This document shows, piece by piece, positions 1-9,800 of a DNA stretch of 64,000 nt. The first letter of the stretch is position 1, and each line of letters starts with the position of its first letter. The DNA is taken from contig NC_069136.1 in assembly GCF_026914265.1 (NCBI RefSeq), positions 21,234,715-21,298,714 on the forward strand. Reading direction: 5' to 3'. Origin of the DNA: Mya arenaria (Eukaryota > Mollusca > Bivalvia > Myida > Myidae). The notes beneath the pieces are model-generated. The model saw only the letters and a program-made list of their open reading frames with translations. It did no database searches and had not been told where the DNA came from. The position numbers and the translations under genes were made by a program.

Positions 1-245
1 GAAAACACGGTATTTCTACCTCATGAGACTATAGTAGATAACTTTAAATATTTAAGCGTTCACCAATCATTTAATTTATTTATTTTGGTTTCAGCTATTT
101 AATACACTGTTACAATCTTGATATCAGTATTAATATTTTCCATAAATGCATTATTTAGTAAGTTGTTCAAGATTTGTCATTCAAAATTTATGTTTGTTAT
201 ACATGTGTATGTATTGATTTTGAATAAAAGTGTCACTTTAAGTAA
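1..245 (+). mobile_element. TTAA-flanked MITE, cut by window edge
   Basis: Right part of the same element; it ends in CTTTAAGTAA at 236-245. Confidence 0.7.
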
Positions 246-631
246 TTAATACTGTGAGGCTGGCTAGTGTATTGGATTCCAAAACATTCAAACAACCACA
301 CTGTTTGTTCGATTATCAACCGGATCTAGTTTGAAAATACGATTAAAGCATTATGCACACTTGCACATGCAACACCACTGCATAATAAGGAGTGAGTGTG
401 TGTCAAAATGATTATTTAATTTGAAGGGGACGAACGACCGAACTTAAAGAAATTAAAGAAGCACGAAATATACTAGACAACATAACTATCTAGCATTTAT
501 GTCCCATGGTACGTTGATACAACGAACTAAGAAAAACATCAATTTATAATTTTATACAAAGTACGTCTTCCACCTTTTGAAAACAATATTTTGATATGTT
601 AGTAAATTAGTGATAATTAACTCAAGATTAC

Positions 632-769
632 CTTTATTCTGTCGATTAAGCTTTGATCTTCGGTCACAAGATCATGAACAGCGACGTATATCCCTTCATA
701 TCTATTGTCTGTTAATGTAACACCATAACAAACCCCTATGAAGAAAGCCAAAGCAAACAAAACGCGCAT
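632..769 (-). CDS. CLCA: CLCA-like first exon 1a of a fourth copy (body left of window)
   Basis: This 138-nt exon encodes 46 residues starting MRVLFALAFF, a hydrophobic signal peptide, then a stretch ending SLIDRIK before a GTAATC donor in phase 0. CLCA proteins begin the mature chain in the same way (a short YEGI-type strand, then acidic residues and an IDKIK-like end). No matching exon 2 lies to its left in this window, so the gene it belongs to continues beyond position 1. It is nearly identical to the exons at 22880-23017 and 44824-44961 and is a diverged paralogue of exon 1b at 4645-4782. Codon 20 is Thr here and Lys in the other copies. Start chosen at the first ATG of the conserved frame. 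Confidence 0.75.
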
Positions 770-1020
770 GATGAAGCGAAATTCTTTCTAAAATGATTGT
801 AAAGGGCAGTCACATTTACCTTGAGCGGAAAAAATATGGGTATAATATCACAAAATACTCTTCGCTTCTTATTAATGCCGGAAGATCAGTGTTTAATGCA
901 AATACGAACAATACATGATTATTTGTCAAACAGACATCTGACTCAGATGTTCTTGATGGTGAAATGTGGGTGCGCTCTAATCTGACTTTAACTTGAGTGT
1001 TATATTACTCCTTATTTAAG

Positions 1021-1115
1021 GATGAAGTCTAGTGGCATATGTGTCCGCCATGCATTTAATGTCGTAGGTCCGATCCCAGCCAGGGAAATGTTCTCCATTG
1101 GGCCCAGTAAACGTA
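1021..1115 (+). mobile_element. Possible tRNA-derived SINE fragment
   Basis: Contains AGTCTAGTGGCATA, like a tRNA A box, and GGTCCGATCCC, like a B box, 32 bp apart. No cloverleaf with paired acceptor arms could be built, so a working tRNA is not proposed. Copies at 23268-23362 and 45213-45307 are positional duplicates. Confidence 0.4.
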
Positions 1116-3214
1116 TATTTCATATTTTCAAAGCCAAAATAATACGAAAAATACTTTTTTGAATGAAATTCTCTCTGAGTGAAATTGCTATGTCCATGCT
1201 CTAAAAAAACAACAGTAAGTTTGGAATATCAATCAGAAACCAAATGAAAATGATTTCTCAGGACCCAAGCATAGTGAAACCTGCAGTGGGGTTTTAGAAT
1301 TAATTCAGAAAAAAAAATGATTCAAAACGTTTCCGAGTAGCAACATATTCCGTTATAGCCTATATTGAATTCGGTAAGAGTAATATAACGTCTATAGGTC
1401 CTATCTTTCTTTGCGAGGTCTTTGAGCCGCCTTGAAGAGCAGCCACCGCGGCGGATTTCCCGGCAACGAAAGTTGATATAACCTCTTGCACTTAAATGAT
1501 GCATGTGTATGGTAAGTTTAATATATATGATGCGCCTTTAAAATGGCAATTCAATTTAATTTGAATAGTTTATGATCGATCAACCAGTTTTACATAAAAT
1601 GTCACGTTTATGAAAAAGAAATCATACATACGAATTTCAGATGATTAAATTAATTAATAAGAGGCGTGTTTAAGTATGACTATTCCATTAAACATAAAAT
1701 ATGAATTCCCATCTACCTCCCCTATTATTCAGGGGAAATTACTAATCGTAATTATATTCTATAGTCATGCAAGTTGTTTGGTTATTATTCATTTAATAAA
1801 TGAACATGTTAAAGATAGTTTCGGGGTTTTTTTCGTGACAAAAAACAATCAACCTTATAAAATGTGTTTGGTCATATGTTATACCATTCTTAAAAAGACC
1901 CCTCCCCAACACTCATAATTTTGATTGACTTAAGATGGAGGTAAGATTATGCATTTTATGGAAATATATAGAAGTCATACTCTGCATTCGCTCAAAAATA
2001 GCTGACTTTTTCTTCGAAGTTATCGTTCTCCATACGACAATATAGACAATTGGGAAGGTAGTGTGTAATATAAATGGGGAAATCAACAACAACAATCTGT
2101 TTGGCTACTGTAAAATGTATTCACTCCAGAGTGTAATCATGTTGTTTATTCCTGAACCGGTATTCATTACATATATTTAGCCATTTACCTGATTTAAGTT
2201 TATTAGGAAATTACTTATTTTATCAATTTATTGTGTAAATACCAGTCGTGTTTTTTTTAAAATCATATTAGTATTATTATATGTTAAAAACAGAAAGTGT
2301 TACTTCAATGAATGTGTCAACAGAAACTGAATAATCAATGTTGTGTTGAATGTTAATGGCTCGAAGAAAACATGATAAAATGCAAGATTATATTTCCCCA
2401 GCAGATCCTTAAAAATCAAGAATAAATTCAATACAACTGACTGGATATTTAGGGGTCGTGCTTTAATTATTACCCCTAAGCCGCAACACGCACCCATGAC
2501 AAATGGGTTTCCTCCTGGAACTTCGGTTTCCCCCACATCACAAGACCACACTCTCGCATAACAAAGAGCCAAATTAAGTAAATTAATGTGTTATAGCATA
2601 AATGGAAAAATGTTAACTATTATAAAACAAAATGTAAAGTGGTAGCAAAACTTGTTTTTTCGATAATAATCTGTCAAACTTTTTCCCGTGTGCTAGAGGT
2701 GTAGCCAAAGGCGAAACTCTTTCGTCAACTAGGCAACTTTTTAGCTATCAAAATTAATTGTTTTAAAAAACCACCCGGCATTTCAAACCCACAAAACTGT
2801 TAGATAATCATAGACGCATGTATTTTCCTTTTGATAAATGTGTAACAACTTTTCCACATTATTTCTTCTCTCTGATAGTTACAACCATAGTTATTTAGTT
2901 ATTAGTATACTATTGTATAACCATATATCACATTTATCTATTGTGCTAAGTGTACCAATAAACTTGAGAATTTGCCAACGAAAGAGATTAATACAATGTT
3001 GTAATAAATTTCAAAATCGTTGTAAAATATAGAATTTAGACTAATACACAGCGTGACAAGGTGTTGCATCAGCTTCGTGCTAAGTAAGTGCAATAACAGC
3101 ATATATTTTGTCAGTGCAAGAATCAAGATTTGACCCGATGGTCTCAGAAGTTGTGTATGCATGGTTAAAAGTACTGATTTTATATTCGTTTCGTACTTAA
3201 CATTCCATAATATA

Positions 3215-3700
3215 CAGTGTGTGTATACCACGTGATAAATAACGTCATATATGCTACATCGGAATACAATATTCTGCTTAAAATGAAGACTTAAAACAAA
3301 GATTACTTTTGTTTTACTACACAATTTTAAATAAAACAAAGGGGCAGTCTATGCCGTTTAAAGAGCCCCGCCTTCGTTTTATTACCGGAGTTTGATAAGG
3401 TGATTAGTTTCATCAACCACTTCGACAAACCTGTTTCCGAAAAAACGTTTTGACAGTGGCCCGTCAGACGGCCGTATTGTGAAAAGGTTTGTCGAAGTGT
3501 TTTAAGATACTAAACTGTCAATCAAACACTGGTAAATGACCGAAGGCGGAGCTCCGTAAGCGGCGTAGACTGCGCTATGTTTTATTTAAAACGATGAAGA
3601 AATGGAAACGTTATCTTTGTTTAAAGTCTTCATTCAAAGCAAAATGTTGCCTTCCGACGTAGCATTTAACGCAATTTATCACGTGGTATACACAAACTGG
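3215..3700. repeat. Foldback element with long inverted arms
   Basis: The left half (GTGTATACCACGTGATAAAT onward) is matched in reverse by the right half (ending ATTTATCACGTGGTATACAC). The match includes the paired stretches CAAAGGGGCAGTCTATGCCG and its reverse relative near 3560, and CACTTCGACAAACC on both sides of the centre near 3455. The arms are roughly 230 bp and about 80 percent alike by eye. No coding sequence. Confidence 0.75.
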
Positions 3701-4231
3701 TATAGTCCTCTTGATTTTCACCGTCACTAAAATCAGATATAACGAAAGGTGGAATAAAACTCATAACCTAGCATAACTTACTATCATGGCGTACCACGTT
3801 TACTTAAGTAATTTATACTGTTTGACTGTTGTGAACTTCCAAAACTTTTAAACAAACATACACTTTATTTGAATATCTACAGAAACTAGTTTCTCTATTC
3901 TGTTAAATTGTTTAATCGTAAGGTATTCGTAATGTATTTATGTGATTCTAAATGTTTACAATATCCGTAAGCTTCGAACTGTTCGCCTTTAAAATAACCA
4001 CAATGCAGTCTGAAACGCCGTGGTTGTGTGACCACATATTTATATTTCATATATTCGTGTTGACTTGCAAACATTATCATGTGTTCGACGGATCATGAAA
4101 ATACAGGTAGCTTAAGACTCCTCATACGATACCTAGCACAACTGGCAATTCTAATAAGATGCTAGAATTACAAAATATACGAAACAACATGACTCTCAGT
4201 CAGTAATGCAACAGAATGTTGATTTTAACGA

Positions 4232-4608
4232 ACTTGAAGTGACACTCTTATTCTAAATCAATATATACACATGTATAACAATCATAAATTTTGAGTGATA
4301 AACCTTTAACTACTTACTAAATAATGCATTAATGAAATATTTATTACTGATAACAATATTGTAATCATGTATGTAATAGCTGGAAACGGAAAAATATTAG
4401 ATAATTTGGGAGTGCTTAAAGATTTACTGTGATCTACTATTGTCTCATACGGTAGAAACACTGCTTTTTTGCACCTTTCTTTCAAATTAAACTCGGTATC
4501 CTTCATAAGACCCATTGTATTCGACATTAATTCAACATTTTTGATATGTTAAAACAATTGTGTAAATTGTGGAAAACCTTATTCTGTAGTAAGAGTGTCT
4601 CTTTAAGT
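4232..4608 (-). mobile_element. Related MITE in reverse orientation next to exon 1b
   Basis: Reads AGTGACACTCTTATTC at the left and AGTAAGAGTGTCTCTTTAAG at the right, so it is the same family inverted, with diverged interior. Left flank TTGA is a changed TTAA. Ends 36 bp from the exon 1b donor. Confidence 0.65.
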
Positions 4609-4644
4609 ACACTGATAGATTAGCGCTTAAAAACGCACGGTTAC

Positions 4645-4782
4645 CTTTATTCTGTCGATTAAACTTAGATCTTCGGTCACAAGATCATGAACAGCGACGT
4701 ATATCCCTTCATATTTATTGTCTTTTAATGTAACACCATAACAAACCCCTAAGAAGGGAACAAGAACAAGCAACATGCGCAT
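4645..4782 (-). CDS. CLCA: CLCA-like alternative first exon 1b of the fourth copy
   Basis: A second 138-nt first exon, again 46 codons and phase 0, beginning MRMLLVLVPFLGVCYG and ending SLIDRIK before a GTAACC donor. It shares most residues with exon 1a 4 kb downstream, and the flanks are also related, so the whole segment was duplicated. A transcript starting here would skip exon 1a, or exon 1a has its own promoter; the sequence alone does not show which is used. A 377-bp MITE begins 36 bp beyond the donor. About 1.9 kb separates this exon from the end of gene A at 6695. Confidence 0.75.
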
Positions 4783-4820
4783 GATGAAGCGATATTCTGT
4801 CCAAAACGATTGTACGACAC

Positions 4821-4960
4821 GATCACTTCTACGTTTAGCGTTTAAATATGAGTATACTATTACTCAAATACTCTTCGCGTCTTATCTATCGTCGGATCAG
4901 TTCTACATTGAGCGTTAAAATATGGGTATAAATTACACAAATACTTCTGGCGCCTGATCA
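4821..4960 (-). promoter_or_regulatory. Candidate promoter region of exon 1b, duplicated module
   Basis: Just upstream of the exon 1b start, two related blocks of about 70 bp stand in tandem, each with a CAAATACT motif, an AT-rich ATACCCAT or ATACTCAT core and a GATCAG boundary. The region upstream of exon 1a (about 815-890) holds one block of the same kind. Conservation between paralogous first exons and position suggest a promoter; no start site is proven. Equivalent blocks lie at about 26991-27130 and 49020-49160. Confidence 0.4.
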
Positions 4961-4982
4961 AGAGTTCAGTTTCAGTGCGTTT

Positions 4983-6694
4983 ATTCACAGACCAAAATAT
5001 GAATGATTATGTATTACAGACTTCGAGTGTTTCAAAATATTTTAAACAGAATCCCGACTGTGATGTCCATAATGCTTGATGTTACTTGATGCAGCTAGTA
5101 AAACGGAGCACGGATACTACTTTAACTAGTCTAAGAGTGATATATTTCAACACGTATAATATGGCACCATTTTTTATTGTAAGTACTGAATAACAGTACA
5201 CCGACACGGTTTTGTACCTCTTTCAATCTGTTCAGCTAAGTGTAATCAATTTGCATTCATTTGTAAATAGTTGGTATTCCAAAAAGAGGCATTGGGCATG
5301 TTCAAGTTTCTTATACTGATAACTCATGCTGCATTAAATTTTCCTCATGAGAAATTTTCCAATATTGCCGCTGGGGTAGTTCTCATATGGAAATGGAGAA
5401 TTTTATTTTAATAAAACACAAATGGTTAGTGTTGAAAATATCTGATATTGATGAAGCTATCATTACTGACATATAATTCTAAAGAACTGTGTTTAATACT
5501 GATATTATTCTCTAATTGATACCATATTGTAAAACTTTCGGGAAACGAACTAACATTTCGTGTGTCCTCCAAGTATTAGTGTAAATCGGAATCAAGTAGG
5601 TGTCTTAAACTCTTATCTTCAAAGAAACAGCTCTTTGAAGTACTAGTCATTTGATTTGTAAATAAAATCTGTCACAAGTCGTCATGTCGTTATTCAAGGT
5701 TTTCAGCTAATAATTTCCTTGAGATGTTATGTTTCATGTCTTTTCAGCACATGCAAGTCCCCACCAGAGAGAACGAAAGAGCCCTAACCGTTTAACCTGC
5801 GGTATGATTATCAGAATTTCTTTCCGTGTTACATACATTACAAACATTATTTACCCGGAAGATTTTAAAACACTTAACTTGATCTTCACTCTTATATGAT
5901 TATTCAGTGTTTAATCATTCGTTTTCCTTAAATTTGGGCGCTACAAGCAGACGACATATTCATTTCCGGAATTCTTGTATTTTTGTATTGCTGCTGAATA
6001 AGATAGACAGGCATATAGACAAAACAGACATTTATTTCTGACTAGTACAAGGAATGTGCGATTCTCTTTCTGCAACCCGCAGCCACTTCCGCTGTGTTTT
6101 CACAATATATTATCCTATTATTGACAGTGTGTTTCTAGAAACTTGGACATACGAACATAACCAACTAATTGTTTTTAATGCAGAAGAATATTGAGGAAGA
6201 TCTAAGGAAGGTCGAACATGTTTGGTTTAACTTTAATCCAAAAGTAAAAAACAGCTCATTGTGGTTGTGAAAACCATCTTTCTTCCCATTCCGTATATGC
6301 TTTTGCATTTTTTTGTCATTGTATCCTTTAATATTGGTCCACTCCAACGTTAGATCAGGTTCATTTGTTTCAAATTCGATTTCGTGTGTCCTCGCGCTTG
6401 TATTTTGAGCGTGTACAATATCCGAAACTCAATTTTCTTGTAAGCACACAACATGCTTTTATTTCAATCAAATATTATGGTTAAAACATGTTAACTTTTC
6501 AATATGTATGTAATGTAAACATGCGAATATCAGAAACATGTCAATAAAACATAAACATATATTAATCTGTATTATGAGAAAGAATAAAGAAATCCGTAGT
6601 ATCGAAACGTAATCAGATTCTACAGATTGTTCATAACGCTTCATATCTTACAACCAAAATGATAATACTAAAGTTTATGACAATTCAAAAGACG
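4983..6694. other. Intergenic spacer between gene A and the next gene
   Basis: Apart from the promoter-like block at its left end and the poly(A) signal at 6458 I see no exon, RNA gene or recognisable element. Short open frames here (for example 6165-6347) have no family resemblance. The spacers at 26953-28864 and 48982-50892 are the same sequence with few changes. Confidence 0.6.
6458..6463 (-). promoter_or_regulatory. Polyadenylation signal of gene A
   Basis: AATAAA on the minus strand, about 230 bp beyond the exon 17 stop. It is conserved at 28628-28633 and 50656-50661 in the other units. No other clear signal lies nearer except one overlapping the stop. Confidence 0.45.
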
Positions 6695-6804
6695 TTAATA
6701 AACGACCATTTGACCATGACTTCCGTATCCCTTGTAGACGTATGCTGTTTGTGTTTGATGGTTATATCGATTGCCTTCAGAGAATGACGGATTGTCGCCG
6801 ATTT
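6695..6804 (-). CDS. CLCA: Gene A exon 17, cytoplasmic tail and stop
   Basis: This small terminal exon is on the far side of the 3.5-kb minisatellite. It follows a GTTTTCAG acceptor, is in phase 1 as exon 16 requires, and encodes a 35-residue tail with GDNPSFSEGN and a tyrosine-rich AYVYKGYGS before TAA. The corresponding exons at 28865-28977 and 50893-51005 keep the frame and differ by one extra Ala codon and an Ile to Thr change, a pattern of codon-respecting change that supports coding. An AATAAA on the minus strand lies about 230 bp further on. NPSF resembles an NPxF-type sorting motif; that role is only a guess. Confidence 0.75.
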
Positions 6805-9800
6805 CTGAAAACAGTACATGTAACATAACAAAACGAACTTTCAATTAAGCATAGCGCCACGATTCTAATCAATATATCGATGTATAACTATTCAATTTAG
6901 CATTTTTGCAGAACAAAATATTCCGATTCAACACAATATTACTTAGTACAATTTAATTGCAAGAAAGTTGATATACACGACATTCAATTAAACGTCGGTA
7001 TTCATTAGCAACAAAGTGCTTTAATATAAATATTAATCTCAAGAGGGTCTGGATTAACCTTGTGCATATCAACAGGGTCATCGTTTACCTTGTGCCTCTC
7101 AACAGGGCCTTTGGTTAACTTGTGCCTGTCAACAGTACTTTGTTATCCTTGTGTCCCTCAACCGGGTTTTCGTTAACCTTGTGATTTATAACAGTGTCTT
7201 GGTTAACCTTGTATCTCTCAACAGGGTCTTTGTTAACCTTGTGTCTCTCAACCGGGATTATATTAACCTTGTGCCTCACAATAGGGTCTTTGTTAACCTT
7301 GTGCATCTCGACAGGGCCTTTTTAAGATCGTGCATCGCAAAAAGGGTCTTTGTTAGCATTGTGCCTCTCAACCGGGATTTTATTAACCTTTTGCCTCACA
7401 ACAGGGTCTTTGTTAACAGTATACATCTCAACAGGGTCTTTGTTAACAGTGTACATCTCAACGGGGTCTTGGTTAACATTTTGCCTCACAGAGTCTTTGT
7501 AAAACTTGTGCCTCACAACAAGGTCATCGTTAACTAAGTGCATCACGACAGGGTCTTTGTTAACATCTTAATTAACATCTCAACACGGTCTTTGTTAACA
7601 TTGTGCCTCTCAACAGGATCTTTGTTAACATTGTGCATCTCAACAAGGTCTTTGTTAACCTTGTGCCTCACAACAGGGACTTTGTTAACCTTGTGCTTCA
7701 CAACAGGTTCTTTGTTAACAAAGTGCATCACAACAGGGTCTTTGTTAACGTCTTAATTAACATCTCAACACGGTCTTTGTTAACATTGTGCCTCACAACA
7801 GGGTCATCGTTTACCTTGCACCTCTTAACAGGATCTTTGTTAAGCTTGTGCGTCTCAAAAGGGTTTTAGTCAACCTTGTGCCTCACAATAGGGTCTTTGT
7901 TAACTTTGGGTCTCTCAAGTGTACTTTGTTTACCTTGTGCCTCACAACAAGGACTTTGTTAACCTTATCCTCACAACAGGGTCTTTGTTAACCAAGTGCA
8001 TCACAACCGGGTCTTTGTTAACGTCTTAATTAACATCTCAACACGGTCTTTGTTAACATCGTGCCTCACAACATGGTCATCGTTTACCTTGTACCTCTTA
8101 ACAGGGTCTGTATTAACCATGTGCGTCTCAAAAGTGTTTAGTTAACCTTGTGCCTCACAATAGGGTCTGTTTTAACCTTGGGACTCTCAACAGTACTTTG
8201 TTGACCTTTTTTCTCAACAATACTTTGTTAGATTTATGCATCAACCAGGTTATCGTTTACCTTGTTCATCTTAACAGGGTTATCGTTTACCTTGTTCATC
8301 TTAACAGGGTCATGGTTAACCTTATGCCGCTCAAAACGGTCTTCGTTAACGTTGTGCATCACAACCGGGTCATCGTTTACCTTGTGCCTCACAGCAGGGT
8401 CATGGCTAACCTTGTTCATCTCAACAGGGTTATAGTTTACCTTGTTCATCTTAACAAGGTCATGGTTAACCAAATGCTGTTCAACAGGGTCTTCGTTAAC
8501 CTTGTGCCTCACAACAGGGTCATCGTTTACCTTGTGCATCATAACAGGGTCATCGTTTACCTTGTGCCTCACAACAGGTTCATCGTTTACCTTGTGCCTC
8601 ACAACAGGGTCATGGTTAACCTTGTTCATCTCAACAGGGTTATCGATTACCTTGTTCATCTTTACAGGGTCTGTTTTAACCTTGTGTCTCTCAACTGGGT
8701 CTGTGTTAACCTTGAGCTTCTCATTAGTACTTTGTTAACCTTGTTCATCTCAACAGGGTTATCGTTTACCTTGTTCATCTTAACAATGTCTGTTTTAACC
8801 TTGTGCCTCTTAACTGGGTCTGTGTTAACCTTGGGCCTGTCAACAGGGTCATCGTTAACCGTGTGCATCTCAACAGGGTCATCGTTAACCTTGTGCCTCT
8901 CAACAGGGTCATCGTTAACCTTGTGCCTCTCAACAGGGTCATCGTTAACCGTGTGCCTCTCAACAGGGTCATCGTTAACCGTGTGCCTCTCAACAGGGTC
9001 ATCGTTAACCGTGTGTCTCTCAATAGTACTTTGTTAACCTTGTGCATCTCAACAGAGTCATCGTTTATCTAGTACCCCTCAACAGGGTCTGTTTTAACCT
9101 TGTGCCTCTAAAAAGCACTTTGTTAACCTTGTGTCTCTCAACAGTACTTTGTTAACCTTGTGGATCTCAACCGGGTTATCGTTTACCTTGTATGTTTTAA
9201 CCTTGTGCTTTTCGACAGAGTCTTTTTTAATCCTGTGCATCTCAACAGGGTCTTCGTTAACCTTGTGCCTAACAACAGGGTCTTTGTTAACCTTGGGTAT
9301 CTCAAGTTTAATTTGTTAACCTTGTGCCTCTCAAGAGGGTCATATTTTACCTTGTGCCATTTTACAGGGTCTGTTTTAACCTTGGAATTCTCAACAGGGT
9401 CTTATTTAACCTTGGACCATTCAACAGGGTCTGCGTTAACCTTGTGCCCCTCAACAGGGTCTTCGTTAACCTTGAGCCCCTCAAAAGGGTCTTCGTTAAA
9501 CTTGTGCCTTACAACAGGGTCATGATTTACCTTGTACCTCACAACAGGGTCAACGTTAACCTTGTGTTTATCAACAGGGTCTTCGTTAACCTTCTGCCGC
9601 TCAACAGGGTCTTCGTTAATCTGGTGACTCTCAACAGGGTCATCGTTAACATTGTTACTCTCAACAGGGTCATCATTGACCTCGTGCCAAACAATAGGTT
9701 CTTCGTTATCATTGTGCCTTTACACAGGGTCATCGTTAACCTTGTACTTCACAACAGGGTCATCGTTAACCTTGAGCCTCTCAACAGGGTCTGCGTTAAC

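Larger units (their letters stand above)
770..4644. other. Intron-like segment between first exons 1b and 1a
   Basis: Holds the possible SINE, a foldback element, the reverse MITE and, at about 2455-2575, a block with GTTTCCCCCACATCACAAGA that looks like another dispersed repeat. Its open frames at 1322-1504 and 2938-3339 recur in all three units but carry unit-to-unit changes without codon bias and have no known motif. Equivalent segments are 23018-26814 and 44962-48843. Confidence 0.55.

Noticed and set aside
1040..1085. A functional tRNA gene
   Set aside because: Only box-like motifs are present; no acceptor or anticodon stem pairs could be found.
1322..1504. 60-codon minus-strand open frame with a GC-rich centre, conserved in three units
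   Set aside because: It is conserved only because the units are recent duplicates; it has no known motif, no splice context and lies between alternative first exons.
2938..3339. 133-codon minus-strand open frame, repeated at 25158 and 47138
   Set aside because: It runs into the foldback element and its composition is that of AT-rich non-coding DNA (many Leu, Ile, Tyr, His, no domain).
8150..9037. Long plus-strand open frame (295 codons) and many similar frames on both strands in the three minisatellites
   Set aside because: They are a product of a 30-bp unit that lacks stops in four frames. They shift frame freely with unit truncations, overlap each other on both strands, and lie inside an intron of the CLCA-like genes.
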